A DNA stretch of 64,000 bases from Cyclobacterium amurskyense. Its GTDB lineage: Bacteria > Bacteroidota > Bacteroidia > Cytophagales > Cyclobacteriaceae. A model generated the notes under the pieces. It ran no database searches. It was not told the DNA's origin and worked only from the letters and a program-made list of their open reading frames with translations. Positions 46,390 through 55,327 of the stretch are shown here, piece by piece. The stretch covers positions 3,551,001-3,615,000 of the forward strand of contig NZ_CP012040.1 of NCBI RefSeq assembly GCF_001050135.1, written 5' to 3'. Numbering within the stretch: position 1 is the first letter of the stretch; each line of letters begins with the position of its first letter. The position numbers and the translations under genes were made by a program.

Positions 46390-46668
46390 TTATAAGATAG
46401 CGAAAATGTCAGCTTCTCTCATGATCAAATAATCAGCACCTTCCACAGATAGCTCGGTGCCAGCGTACTTACCATACAAAACAGTGTCACCTACTTTTAC
46501 GGTTAATGGCTCATCTTTTTTGCCATTACCTACAGCTACTACTGTACCTTTTTGTGGTTTTTCTTTGGCGGTATCAGGGATATAAAGGCCTGAAGCCGTT
46601 TTTTCTTCTGCGGCAGCGGGTTCTACCAAAACCCTGTCTGCTAGAGGTTGGATGTTAACTTTAGACAT
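46390..46668 (-). CDS. groS: Co-chaperonin GroES (10 kDa)
   Basis: This 92-residue co-chaperonin caps the GroEL ring. The N-terminal strand [11 protein letters not shown], the mobile loop [18 protein letters not shown], and [15 protein letters not shown] are clear. It is the first gene of the operon. No CIRCE element (the HrcA site of many phyla) was found upstream. On the minus strand a TTG box with a weak -7 (GGATTTTG) at 19 bp could be the promoter. Paired TGACA boxes occur further upstream (46757-46856). Confidence 0.97.
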   Translation of the reverse strand: MSKVNIQPLADRVLVEPAAAEEKTASGLYIPDTAKEKPQKGTVVAVGNGKKDEPLTVKVGDTVLYGKYAGTELSVEGADYLIMREADIFAIL

Positions 46669-46756
46669 GTGATTTAGTTATTTTTAAAGTTTGATTTCTG
46701 TAATACAAAATCCTTATTTACACTTTCTGTGCCAATCGTGATATTTACATTTTTAC

Positions 46757-46856
46757 TGACATAAAGTCTTATTTATTCTTCAATACTGACAGGTTGGACC
46801 AGACTATTATTTAGTTAGCCTGTCAATTTTACTGTGAAGAATTGGTAATTATGTCA
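46757..46856. promoter_or_regulatory. Cluster of TGACA/TGTCA boxes between groES and the divergent gene
   Basis: There are four boxes: ACTGACA (46755-46761), ACTGACAGG (46785-46793), CCTGTCA (46819-46825) and ATGTCA (46851-46856). The middle two form a 7-bp inverted repeat (TGACAGG/CCTGTCA) with a 25-nt spacer. This could be a shared control region of the chaperonin operon and the divergent gene at 46897. Confidence 0.35.
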
Positions 46857-46896
46857 TATTTATGTACTTTATCTTTATGATTTAAAAAGATAAATT

Positions 46897-47607
46897 ATGG
46901 GAAAACTATCGGATAATTGGATCTCTGAAGGCTGGGTTGATTTCGAGTACAAGAAATACCTTCTTTTGGCCTGTTTACAAGATGTTGAAAAGGATTTTAA
47001 ATCCGTAAAACTTTATCCTCCGCTGGCTGAACTTATTCACCACTATCAAAAACTTGAAAACCTTGATAAAACAAGAAATGAGTTGAAATCGGGGTTTCCT
47101 AAAGAGGTTGATAAGGTGGACTTGAAGAAGTTAACCATTACTTATAAAGATAAAACCAATGAGGATGAAGTAATGAAACAGATGGGGGAGATCATCTCCT
47201 ATGCTTTACCTCAAATCAAAAAACAAATAGAGGAAGGAAAGAGCATTTATGAATTTATTGAGGGTCAATTAGAAATAGAGCCTGTTGGACTTTCTGCTCT
47301 TTACCAAAAAGAAGGCTATGCCTTAGTGTCCAATGGAAACTCGAAGGACATCTTGGTTTATCGCTACAAAATTGACCTTTTTCAAAATAGCCTGGATAAA
47401 TATAGGGGGATAGTGTTACGGTTTGTTGCCGCCTTCAGGAAAAGCCTCAGCAATACCTGTAACCGCATTAAACTCGATCTGATCAAGAACTTTACAGATC
47501 TGCCCAATCCATCTACCTGGCGCATTTATTCCAAACAAGATGTACCCTTACAGGAAAGTTTGTTGCCCATTAGTAAGCGTTTATTACTAAGGAATATATC
47601 CGTTTAA
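46897..47607 (+). CDS. Conserved-looking hypothetical protein, 236 aa
   Basis: This soluble 236-residue protein begins MGKLSDNWISEGWVDFEYKKYLLLACLQDVEKDFKSVKLYPPLAEL, mostly helical and charged. A middle KKQIEEGKSIYEFIEGQLEIEPVGL is followed by a beta segment LYQKEGYALVSNGNSKDILVYRYKIDLF. The C-terminal half is basic (RFVAAFRKSLSNTCNRIKLDLIKNF). There is no membrane segment and no known catalytic motif. I do not recognise the family. It is divergent from groES and ends at its own strong terminator, so it is an expressed single gene. The N-terminal shape could fit a complex subunit or a nucleic-acid-binding role, but that is speculative. Confidence 0.75.
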   Translation: MGKLSDNWISEGWVDFEYKKYLLLACLQDVEKDFKSVKLYPPLAELIHHYQKLENLDKTRNELKSGFPKEVDKVDLKKLTITYKDKTNEDEVMKQMGEIISYALPQIKKQIEEGKSIYEFIEGQLEIEPVGLSALYQKEGYALVSNGNSKDILVYRYKIDLFQNSLDKYRGIVLRFVAAFRKSLSNTCNRIKLDLIKNFTDLPNPSTWRIYSKQDVPLQESLLPISKRLLLRNISV

Positions 47608-47608
47608 T

Positions 47609-47639
47609 AAAAAAGGGGAGATCAAGTCTCCCCTTTTTT
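47609..47639 (+). terminator. Intrinsic terminator after the 236-aa gene
   Basis: The perfect 12-bp arms AAAAAAGGGGAG (47609-47620) and CTCCCCTTTTTT (47628-47639) have an ATCAAGT loop. The symmetry lets it also stop the convergent desaturase-family gene. Confidence 0.9.
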
Positions 47640-47692
47640 ATTATGATTTTATTTTAACCTGCAATAGGAAGACCCTATTGGATAAGCCAAGA

Positions 47693-48670
47693 TTAGTCTT
47701 CTTTTTTCAGTAGCGAATTTTCATTCGAGACCAATATAGGGGTAGGGCTAGTGGTAGATGGCGCTTTTGGTTTAGCGTTTTCTTTTTCCATTTGTTCCCT
47801 GATTTCGCGGTTTTTAATGACCTCATCTCCAGGTTTTCCAAATAGAATCTGATACACCTCTTTGCCATCTTTGGCCTTTCTAATGTCTTTTACAATGTCT
47901 GCCCATTCATGAAATACCAAATAAATTGGGTTGTAGGAAGTTACCGGCTTGGTAATACCATATGTAGGTCTTTCTTCTTCGGCTTTAAATGTTCCAAAAA
48001 TCCTGTCCCAAATAATGAAGGTAGAACCGTAATTTTTATCTAAATAATGAGCGTCGCTTCCGTGGTGAACCCTGTGATGGGAAGGAGTGACAAAGAAGTA
48101 TTCAATTGGCTTAGGTAGCTTTTTGATGTATTCGGTGTGGATCCAGAATTGATACAATACGGCTACCTGATGACAGATAAAGAAAACGAATGGGTTAAAT
48201 CCCATTAACATCACCGGTACAAAAAAGATAATCTTTATATGCTGAGTCCATCCTAAGCGAAAGGAAACAGAAAAATTATATTTTGCAGAGTTATGGTGTG
48301 TAATGTGTGTTGCCCACCAAAATCGTTGTTCATGAGTAACCCTATGTGCCCAATACCTGGCAAGATCAATAGCGAAGAAACAAAATATAAATGACCACCA
48401 GGTAGCAGGGATTTTCCATGGAACAATGTTCCAGCAAAACAGTGCTACGCCAAATGTAAAGGCTTTTATTAAGGCACTAATACCTACATTTACGAGCCCA
48501 ATTGTAGAGGCAGCCAAGAAATCTTTTTTATCGTAAGTATCTTTTTTTTGATATAAGCTGATGCCCCATTCTATAAACACCAACAGAAACATCACAGGAG
48601 CAGCCCATAAAATGACATTAGGCCATTTGTCTGCGCCTAAGTCTTCCATACTTAAATGATTTTCAAACAT
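47693..48670 (-). CDS. Fatty acid hydroxylase/sterol desaturase family membrane protein
   Basis: This 325-residue integral membrane di-iron enzyme has about four hydrophobic helices and three histidine clusters: HRVTHEQRFWWATH (~125-138), ITHHNSAKYN, and HRVHHGSDAHYLDKNYG (~210). These match the eight-His FA_hydroxylase pattern (HX3H, HX2HH, HX2HH). Such enzymes hydroxylate or desaturate lipids, carotenoids or sterols using O2. The substrate is unknown. A Lys/Pro/Ser-rich tail (~290-325) is cytoplasmic. It interrupts the usual order secG-groES together with the 236-aa gene. Confidence 0.88.
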   Translation of the reverse strand: MFENHLSMEDLGADKWPNVILWAAPVMFLLVFIEWGISLYQKKDTYDKKDFLAASTIGLVNVGISALIKAFTFGVALFCWNIVPWKIPATWWSFIFCFFAIDLARYWAHRVTHEQRFWWATHITHHNSAKYNFSVSFRLGWTQHIKIIFFVPVMLMGFNPFVFFICHQVAVLYQFWIHTEYIKKLPKPIEYFFVTPSHHRVHHGSDAHYLDKNYGSTFIIWDRIFGTFKAEEERPTYGITKPVTSYNPIYLVFHEWADIVKDIRKAKDGKEVYQILFGKPGDEVIKNREIREQMEKENAKPKAPSTTSPTPILVSNENSLLKKED

Positions 48671-48773
48671 AGATATAAACTTTGTTGTTTTTTTAAGGAT
48701 TTTAAAATGACAATTTAATCATATTCCAGCGCTTCTTCAATCTTTACTAACTTAAATAATATTAAAATTTAAA

Positions 48774-48812
48774 ATAAAAAAGGCCTGTTGATTTTCAACA
48801 GGCCTTTTTTTA
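48774..48812 (-). terminator. Intrinsic terminator after secG
   Basis: The arms AGGCCTGTTGA (48781-48791) and TCAACAGGCCT (48795-48805) with a TTT loop lie 23 nt after the secG stop, with A- and T-runs on both sides. It closes the miaB-secG operon on the minus strand. Confidence 0.9.
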
Positions 48813-48828
48813 TGTGTTTTATTTGCTG

Positions 48829-49197
48829 TTACTCTTCAGTATCTGGTGTGGCTTCTACTGGAGCCTCTTCTGCATTTTCATCAGAAGGCAGAATAGATTC
48901 GTTGTCAAATGAAGGAGTTAGAATTTGCTTTTGAGCATTTTCTACATTTGGAGAAGAAAATCCTGAAGAACTACTGCTCTCATGAAATGCGGAAGAACCC
49001 AAAGACAAGGCCAGAATAGCAATGGCTAAAACCCAAGTAGCTTTCTCTAAAATATTACCGGTTTTAGTTACACCCATGATTTGTGAGGCACTGCCACCAA
49101 AAGCTGCTCCTGCACCTCCTTTAGAATTTTGACCTAGAATGACCAAAATCAATAAGACGGCCAAAACGATAATGATACTGATGATTACTACAAACAT
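48829..49197 (-). CDS. secG: Preprotein translocase subunit SecG
   Basis: This 122-residue protein has two membrane helices (VVIISIIIVLAVLLILVIL and KATWVLAIAILALSLGSSAF) on either side of the conserved cytoplasmic loop QNSKGGAGAAFGGSASQIMGVTKTGNILEK. The acidic tail (EENAEEAPVEATPDTEE-like) is long, as in other Bacteroidota. SecG assists SecYE/SecA protein export at the inner membrane. It is the last gene of the operon miaB / sigma-54 regulator / lptE / TPR / secG, 14 bp after the TPR gene. Confidence 0.93.
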   Translation of the reverse strand: MFVVIISIIIVLAVLLILVILGQNSKGGAGAAFGGSASQIMGVTKTGNILEKATWVLAIAILALSLGSSAFHESSSSSGFSSPNVENAQKQILTPSFDNESILPSDENAEEAPVEATPDTEE

Positions 49198-49211
49198 GCT
49201 TGTTATTTATT

Positions 49212-50129
49212 TTATTCTTTTAATTTCTCAATTTGATCTGCAAAGTAAGTCCTTTTCTTTGGAAACTTCAATATTAATTTTTGATATATTTCTATTGCCT
49301 CATTTATTTTATTTTGTTTGACCAATAATTTGGCGTATGATTCGGACAGCATGGTGTGATTTAAATGGGTGCTTTGCTCCGACAAATCTGGAAGCTCTAC
49401 CGTTTCATCCATTTTCTCTTTTGTCAAACGGATGGGTTTTTCTTCGAAATTATCAATTAATTCTTGCTGGGTTTTTTTGGCCTTTTTTGCTTCTGGCTTT
49501 TTGACTTTTTTACGAGGGGAATCCGTTGAAGCATTTACTTCTTCATTTCCCTCCTCTGGGGTGTCCTTTTTTTTTAGATTTTCAGAATTATTTTGATTGT
49601 TCGAGGTTGTTTTTTTTATTTTTTTCAGATTTTCCTCCAACCGCCTGAGTATTTCATCTCTTTTAGGTCTGGAAATGTTTTCAGTAAGCGTTTGTTCAGA
49701 AGTATTTACTCCTTCAGTTGGCACAGGTGTTTCTTTTGCCTTGATTTCATTCTCAAGCTTATTTTGAACAGGAATGTCTTCTAGTTCTTTTTCTAGACTT
49801 GGTGCCGGAGTGTTTTTTTCTACTTCCGTGGAAACAGGAACTATAGGAGCTGTGCCTGTTAACAAGTGCTTTAATCGTCTTCTTTCAGGACTGACTACAG
49901 CAGCCCAATGAAGTAAGGTCTTGGATTCTCCTGAAGCTTTATCCCATTCATATTTTGCAGCAAGTACTTTTGGAACCAAAAAATAAGGGTATTCTTCCTG
50001 CAGTTTCAACGCTTTTTTTAAATCAGCATTGTCAAGGTTATCGGCTTTATTGATGAGTTCTAAAAATGCTTGAGCGTTCACAGGGCTAATATTTAAATTT
50101 GTTCTTTTAAATTTAACAATTTTTACCAA
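49212..50129 (-). CDS. Low-complexity protein with a C-terminal TPR
   Basis: This 305-residue protein has three parts. The first (~10-95) has helical repeats (AFLELINKADNLDNADLKKALKLQEEYPYFLVPKVLAAKY). The middle (~100-240) is highly charged with many K, E, T and P and is probably disordered. At the end is a single TPR-like unit, HTMLSESYAKLLVKQNKINEAIEIYQKLILKFPKKRTYFADQIEKL. There is no signal or membrane segment. It overlaps lptE by 7 nt and precedes secG, a neighbourhood kept in Bacteroidota, which hints at a link to envelope assembly. The function is unknown. Confidence 0.8.
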   Translation of the reverse strand: MVKIVKFKRTNLNISPVNAQAFLELINKADNLDNADLKKALKLQEEYPYFLVPKVLAAKYEWDKASGESKTLLHWAAVVSPERRRLKHLLTGTAPIVPVSTEVEKNTPAPSLEKELEDIPVQNKLENEIKAKETPVPTEGVNTSEQTLTENISRPKRDEILRRLEENLKKIKKTTSNNQNNSENLKKKDTPEEGNEEVNASTDSPRKKVKKPEAKKAKKTQQELIDNFEEKPIRLTKEKMDETVELPDLSEQSTHLNHTMLSESYAKLLVKQNKINEAIEIYQKLILKFPKKRTYFADQIEKLKE

Positions 50130-50656
50130 TTGGCAACAGTAGATGTGAAAATATCCTGAATGATACTTTCAAAAATCACTTCTACCAATTCTGTTTCTAC
50201 CTGCAGTAAAGTAGTGCTTCTTGGGTCATAATCTTGGAAAAAAGAAAAGGATTTTTTCGCATTCTCTTCTTCATTAGCCAAATTGATAAACTCTACTTCT
50301 ACGCCTATTGTAATGCGCATTTGACCTGCCCTGTCGGGTTGTGTACTGTTAGGGCTGGATACAGTTGCCTGAGGAGTGATCGTGTAGCGGGTTATGGCTC
50401 CAAGAAACTGCAAGTCACCATTGTTTTGTATCAACTCCAATTGGGTATTCCGCTGAAAATAGTCCTTCAAGTCCTCAGTGAATAATTGCCCCATGTTGGC
50501 CGGGCCCCCTCCTGAATCATTGAAAAAATTGGCTACCGAAAAGGTTTTGGTCACATTGTAATCAAGGGTGGTTCCTGTAAAACTGTATTCAATTTTGCAA
50601 GAGGCTACTAATAGACTTAAACTTAGTAACCATAATCCTATTTTATTGAATGTCAT
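50123..50656 (-). CDS. lptE: LPS-assembly lipoprotein LptE
   Basis: This 177-residue lipoprotein (LSLLVASC, lipidated C20) has the Bacteroidota LptE pattern: IEYSFTGTTLDYNVTKTFSVANFFNDSGGGPANMGQLFTEDLKDYFQRNTQLELIQNNGDLQFLGAITRYTITP. LptE plugs the LptD barrel and helps insert LPS in the outer leaflet. The ATG at 50656 places the lipobox correctly; the longer frame lies inside the upstream regulator gene and is not used. The first 14 nt overlap that regulator's 3' end, so the genes are coupled. Confidence 0.88.
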   Translation of the reverse strand: MTFNKIGLWLLSLSLLVASCKIEYSFTGTTLDYNVTKTFSVANFFNDSGGGPANMGQLFTEDLKDYFQRNTQLELIQNNGDLQFLGAITRYTITPQATVSSPNSTQPDRAGQMRITIGVEVEFINLANEEENAKKSFSFFQDYDPRSTTLLQVETELVEVIFESIIQDIFTSTVANW

Positions 50657-51956
50657 ATTGCTTGATCTTCCTATAAAGCGTTCTTTCAGAGATCCCCAAA
50701 TCCATAGCAGCATATTTTCTCTTGTTATGGTGTTTTTTTAATGCTTTGGTAATCAGTTCTTTTTCCTTTTTTTCCAAAGAAAGAGAATTGTCATCCTCCT
50801 CGTGAATAATATCTTCAATTACGTCCTCTTCGTAATTTTTTCTTGAGATCTCATTGTCTTCTTTTAACTCTTTCTTGGCACTTAAGGATTCCAATACCAA
50901 AGGTAAATTTTTCGAAGGGCTTGGGTTGTCCTCATAATGTGTGGTCGATTCCATGTCATCAAAAAGGTTCTGGTGCTTCTTCATGATGTTTTGGTCCAGA
51001 CCGCCCGAATGATAGGACTCTAAGATAAGCTTTTTCAAATCCGTCATGTCCTTTTTCATGTCGAATAAGACCTTATACAAGATTTCTCTTTCAGAAAAAT
51101 CCGAAAAGGCATCTCCCTTGTCGTTTTTTCCTTGTATAGAGGCCGGCAAACTGCTTTTTTCCTTTGGTAAGTATTTGATTAATGTTTCAGCATCTACCTC
51201 CCTTTCTTGCTCCAATAACGAAATTTGTTCTGCTAAATTCTTTAATTGTCTGATATTTCCAGGAAAAGGAAATTTGAGTAGCAAATTTCTTGCATCATCT
51301 GTAAGCGTAATTGGTCTTACCTGGTATTTTTCAGAAAAATCAGTTGTGAATTTTCTAAATAATAAGGCCACATCATCCTCTCTTTGCCTTAATGGTGGGA
51401 CAAAAATGGGAACTGTATTTAATCGATAATAAAGGTCTTCTCTAAACTTCCCTTTTTCTACGGCTTTCAAAAGGTTAACGTTAGTGGCAGCGATGACCCT
51501 AACATCAGTTTTTAAAACCTTTGAGGAGCCTACTTTGATAAACTCACCATTTTCCAGCACACGCAATAGCCTGGCCTGGGTACCTAAAGGCATTTCTCCG
51601 ATTTCATCCAGAAACAGTGAACCGCCATCTGTAACTTCAAAATACCCTTTCCTGGCCTCATGAGCTCCGGTAAATGATCCTTTTTCATGACCAAAAAGTT
51701 CGGAATCTATCGTTCCTTCAGGTATTGCGCCACAGTTTATTGCTATAAATTTACCGTGTTTACGTTTGCTAAGCGCATGAATTATTTTTGAAAATGATTC
51801 TTTACCACTGCCACTTTCTCCTGTAACCAATACCGTCATTTCAGTAGGAGCAGCCTGCATGGCCACTTGGATGGCGTGGTTTAATAAAGGACTGTTGCCA
51901 ATTATTCCAAACCTTTGCTTGATGCTTAAAATTTCCGAAGGGCTTATAGAGATCAT
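50643..51956 (-). CDS. Sigma-54-dependent activator lacking a receiver domain
   Basis: This 437-residue protein begins almost directly with the AAA+ domain (~15-240). Walker A is GESGSGKESF, the sigma-54 contact loop is GSFTGA (variant of GAFTGA), and Walker B is GSLFLDEIGEMP. The arginine finger and sensor regions are normal. A 130-residue acidic linker follows (~260-390), and then a Fis-type helix-turn-helix at the C-terminus (LITKALKKHHNKRKYAAMDLGISERTLYRKIK). There is no N-terminal sensor, so it may be constitutively active or controlled by a partner. It lies between miaB (10-bp gap) and lptE, a conserved location in Bacteroidota. Its targets are unknown; envelope genes are a reasonable guess. 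Confidence 0.93.
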   Translation of the reverse strand: MISISPSEILSIKQRFGIIGNSPLLNHAIQVAMQAAPTEMTVLVTGESGSGKESFSKIIHALSKRKHGKFIAINCGAIPEGTIDSELFGHEKGSFTGAHEARKGYFEVTDGGSLFLDEIGEMPLGTQARLLRVLENGEFIKVGSSKVLKTDVRVIAATNVNLLKAVEKGKFREDLYYRLNTVPIFVPPLRQREDDVALLFRKFTTDFSEKYQVRPITLTDDARNLLLKFPFPGNIRQLKNLAEQISLLEQEREVDAETLIKYLPKEKSSLPASIQGKNDKGDAFSDFSEREILYKVLFDMKKDMTDLKKLILESYHSGGLDQNIMKKHQNLFDDMESTTHYEDNPSPSKNLPLVLESLSAKKELKEDNEISRKNYEEDVIEDIIHEEDDNSLSLEKKEKELITKALKKHHNKRKYAAMDLGISERTLYRKIKQYDIQ

Positions 51957-51966
51957 GTTTTTTTAT

Positions 51967-53427
51967 TTAATTGACAATTTCTCCAAAAAGCGTCGCTGAC
52001 GTACAATCTGTGATCTTCACAGTGACATAATCTCCAATATTTAAATTGCCTTTAGGTATAATTACCACCTTATTGGCTGAATTTTTTGCCTTCAATTGGT
52101 CTTTGGACCTTTTGGACAATCCTTCTACCAAAACCTCCTGTATTTGACCAACTTCTCTTTTGTGTCTTATAAGCGAAAGTTGACCTTGTTTATCGATGAT
52201 TTCCTGCAACCTACGTTTTTTAACGGCTAGCGGAATATCATCTTTGTATTTCTTTTCTGCTAAGGTGCCAGGACGCTCAGAATAATAAAACATATAAGAG
52301 AAATCATATTGAACGATGTCCATCATGCTTAGGGTATCCTGATGTTCTTCTTCTGTCTCTGTACAGAATCCTGCGATCATGTCCGAAGAAATCCCGCAAT
52401 CCTCACCCAGTATTTCACGGATCTTTTGAATTCGATTCAAGTACCATTCACGGTCATAAGTCCTGTTCATCATCTCCAGAATTCTGCTGTTACCACTTTG
52501 AACAGGTAAATGGATGTATTTACAGATATTGTCGTATTCTTTCATTGTTTCCAAGACCTTATCTGTAATGTCTTTGGGATGGGAAGTGGAAAATCGAATC
52601 CTAAGTTTAGGATCTACTTTAGCGACCATTTCCAGTAAATCTGAAAAATAGACCACTTCAGCTATTTCCGCCTCTTTTTTATTAAGCCGGGCTTTATTGT
52701 TTTCCTCAGGAGACCATTTATAGCTGTCCACATTTTGCCCCAATAAGGTTACTTCTCTATAGCCATGGTCAAATAGTTCTTTGGCTTCTTTGGTTATAGA
52801 ATAAGGATCGCGACTTCTTTCCCTGCCCCTTGTAAATGGAACCACGCAAAAAGAGCACATATTGTCACAACCTCTCATTATGGAGATCATGGCACTTACT
52901 CCGTTAGAGTTTAGGCGTACCGGAGATATGTCCGCATAGGTTTCCTCCCGTGATAAAAATGTATTTACACCTTTATGGCCATCTTCTGCCTGCCCGACAA
53001 GGTTAGGTAGGTCCCGATATGCATCAGGTCCAACTACCAAATCCACAAGCTTTTCTTCCTCTAAAAGCTTTTCTTTTAATCGTTCTGCCATGCAGCCCAA
53101 GACACCGATCATTAATTCTGGTTTGGCTTTCTTGATTTGATTGAACTGACTTAGTCTTTTTCGTACAGTATTTTCAGCCTTTTCTCTAATAGAACAGGTG
53201 TTTAATAAAATTACATCCGCGTTATTGAAATCTGAAGTGGTATCAAATCCCGTTTCTTTCATGATGGAAGCGACAATCTCACTATCAGAAAAATTCATTT
53301 GGCAACCATAACTTTCGATGTACAATCGCTTTGTTTTGCCAGTATTTTCCTCAGCAGTCACCTTAAAATCACAGCTCTCTGCTTCCTCAACATTGATGAT
53401 ATCGATATCTTTTATAATATTTTCCAT
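51967..53427 (-). CDS. miaB: tRNA-2-methylthio-N6-dimethylallyladenosine synthase
   Basis: This 486-residue radical-SAM methylthiotransferase modifies A37 of tRNAs reading UNN codons. The N-terminal MTTase domain has the three cluster Cys in [21 protein letters not shown] and GVLGCMAE. The radical SAM motif is [22 protein letters not shown] (Cx3Cx2C), and the C-terminal TRAM domain ends [14 protein letters not shown]. An N-terminal ~30-residue extension precedes the domain. It is the first gene of the operon. Confidence 0.96.
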   Translation of the reverse strand: MENIIKDIDIINVEEAESCDFKVTAEENTGKTKRLYIESYGCQMNFSDSEIVASIMKETGFDTTSDFNNADVILLNTCSIREKAENTVRKRLSQFNQIKKAKPELMIGVLGCMAERLKEKLLEEEKLVDLVVGPDAYRDLPNLVGQAEDGHKGVNTFLSREETYADISPVRLNSNGVSAMISIMRGCDNMCSFCVVPFTRGRERSRDPYSITKEAKELFDHGYREVTLLGQNVDSYKWSPEENNKARLNKKEAEIAEVVYFSDLLEMVAKVDPKLRIRFSTSHPKDITDKVLETMKEYDNICKYIHLPVQSGNSRILEMMNRTYDREWYLNRIQKIREILGEDCGISSDMIAGFCTETEEEHQDTLSMMDIVQYDFSYMFYYSERPGTLAEKKYKDDIPLAVKKRRLQEIIDKQGQLSLIRHKREVGQIQEVLVEGLSKRSKDQLKAKNSANKVVIIPKGNLNIGDYVTVKITDCTSATLFGEIVN

Positions 53428-53710
53428 TGACTGACTATAATTTCAGATCGCAAATTTAGTAAAATACCGACATATTGACAGTAGTTCAGGCTATTATTCT
53501 GACATTAACTACATAAAATTTTGGATTCAAGGTAGAAACTTGAAAAGGACAATTATTTATGTAGTTTTTATGAGCAGTGTGGACAGTTAGACAATAGTTA
53601 TTGATTATATCTATTATATTATAGAAACAATCAATTTTAACTATTGATCTAATGTGCCTATATTTATTGAATCAAAAGTTAAACAAAAACAAAAACATAA
53701 ATCTAGCATC

Positions 53711-55222
53711 ATGTCAGAAGAAAAAAAGCACAATAAACTAACCACCGCATCCGGAAGGATTTATGTGGAAAATGAGAATTCGAAGACGGTAGGACCTAGA
53801 GGTCCAATTCTTTTAGAAGATTATATTCTTCACGAAAAAATGGCTCATTTTAATAGAGAGAGAATTCCTGAAAGAATTGTTCATGCCAAGGGATCTGGGG
53901 CCTTTGGTACTTTCACCGTCACAGAAGACATTTCCCAATATACAAGGGCTAAAGTTTTTAATAAAATAGGAAAAAAAACCAAAGTCTTTCTTCGATTTTC
54001 CACTGTTGGGGGAGAAAAAGGATCGGCTGATACCGAAAGAGATCCAAGAGGATTTGCTATTAAATTTTACACCGAAGATGGAAATTGGGATTTGGTAGGA
54101 AACAATACCCCGGTATTTTTTATAAAGGACCCAAAAAAGTTCTCTGATTTCATTCATACCCAAAAAAGAGATCCATATACCAACTGCAAATCACCGACAA
54201 TGGTTTGGGACTATTGGTCTTTGACACCTGAATCTTTGCATCAGGTATTGATCTTAATGAGTGATAGAGGTACACCTGTAGGGTTTCGGCATATGAATGG
54301 GTATGGATCGCATACTTTTTCAATGATCAATGCAAAGAATGAGAAAGTTTTTGTGAAGTATCATTTTAAGACAGCCCAAGGGATTAAAAATTTCACTGAT
54401 GAGGAGGCTGCACAAATGAAATCTAAAGACCTGGATTTTGCACAGCGAGACCTTTTGGAAGCAATAGACAATGGAGATTTCCCTAAATGGAACATGAAGA
54501 TTCAGGTAATGACTACGGATCAGGCCAAAAAAGTAGATTTCAATCCATTTGATTTGACCAAAGTTTGGCCACATTCTGAATTTCCCTTAGTGGACGTGGG
54601 GGTATTGGAATTGAACAAAAATCCTGACAATTATTTTCAAGACGTAGAACAATCCGCCTTTGCCCCTGCACACTTAGTGGATGGACTTGGTTATAGTCCA
54701 GATAAAATGCTTCAAGGTAGGTTGCTTTCTTATCCCGATGCGCATAGGTATAGATTGGGTGGGAATTATGAACAAATCCCTGTAAATAGATGTCCTTATG
54801 CTGTAAATAATTATGAAAGAGACGGAATGATGAGGGTAGACGGTAATGGAGGTAAAAAACCCAATTATTGGCCAAACAGTTTTGATGATATTGTAGTTGA
54901 TAAGCAATATGAGGAACCATCCGAACAACTTGAAGATACAATTGCAGATTGGTATGACAGAAATAGTAAAGTTGGAGACAATGACCACTATTCTCAGCCA
55001 AGAGCTTTGTTTAGGGATGTAATGAGCAAAGAAGAGCAAGACAATACCATCAACAATACCATAGGAGCTATGAGCGGAATTTCAGGACCCAAAAGAGAAG
55101 TTATTATCAATCGCCAACTGTGTCACTGGTTTAGAATGGATGAAGAGTTTGGTATGCGTATAGCAAAAGGCCTGGGTGTAGATATTAATGCCGTCATGGC
55201 TTCATCAGCGGGATCCCATTAA
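53711..55222 (+). CDS. katA: Catalase (heme, small-subunit type)
   Basis: This 503-residue monofunctional catalase decomposes H2O2. The distal side is RIPERIVHAKGSGAFGTF with the catalytic His. The region around VGNNTPVFFIKDPKKFSDFIH carries the distal Asn, and the heme-ligand Tyr lies in RLLSYPDAHRYRLG. Length and motifs fit clade 3 catalases. Translation from the ATG at 53711 gives MSEEKKHNKLTTASGRIYVEN, the usual start; an upstream ATG adds 19 unconserved residues. There is no clear promoter box in the 283-bp gap upstream, only very AT-rich DNA. A strong terminator follows. Confidence 0.96.
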   Translation: MSEEKKHNKLTTASGRIYVENENSKTVGPRGPILLEDYILHEKMAHFNRERIPERIVHAKGSGAFGTFTVTEDISQYTRAKVFNKIGKKTKVFLRFSTVGGEKGSADTERDPRGFAIKFYTEDGNWDLVGNNTPVFFIKDPKKFSDFIHTQKRDPYTNCKSPTMVWDYWSLTPESLHQVLILMSDRGTPVGFRHMNGYGSHTFSMINAKNEKVFVKYHFKTAQGIKNFTDEEAAQMKSKDLDFAQRDLLEAIDNGDFPKWNMKIQVMTTDQAKKVDFNPFDLTKVWPHSEFPLVDVGVLELNKNPDNYFQDVEQSAFAPAHLVDGLGYSPDKMLQGRLLSYPDAHRYRLGGNYEQIPVNRCPYAVNNYERDGMMRVDGNGGKKPNYWPNSFDDIVVDKQYEEPSEQLEDTIADWYDRNSKVGDNDHYSQPRALFRDVMSKEEQDNTINNTIGAMSGISGPKREVIINRQLCHWFRMDEEFGMRIAKGLGVDINAVMASSAGSH

Positions 55223-55280
55223 TAGAGTTGGTATAATAATTGATATTAGTTATAGTGCACTTATTGTAACAAATTTACAC

Positions 55281-55311
55281 AGGAGTGGATGGTTCTTCCA
55301 CTCCTTTTTTT
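55281..55311 (+). terminator. Intrinsic terminator of katA
   Basis: The perfect 9-bp arms AGGAGTGGA (55281-55289) and TCCACTCCT (55297-55305) are followed by seven T. The first in-frame ATG of the tamB ORF (55289) lies inside this hairpin, which argues against that start. Confidence 0.9.
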
Positions 55312-55327
55312 AGTAAAAAACACAGCT

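Noticed and set aside
46669..46896. CIRCE element before groES
   Set aside because: The expected TTAGCACTC-N9-GAGTGCTAA inverted repeat is not present in the interval.
53590..53660. ATAG/CTAT motifs upstream of katA suggestive of an OxyR site
   Set aside because: The spacings (13, 6 and 16 bp) do not fit the ATAG-N7-CTAT pattern, and such tetramers are frequent in this AT-rich gap.
54540..55039. Minus-strand ORFs of 153 and 121 codons antisense to katA
   Set aside because: The catalase frame is fully conserved and the opposite frames have His/Tyr-rich, unnatural composition.
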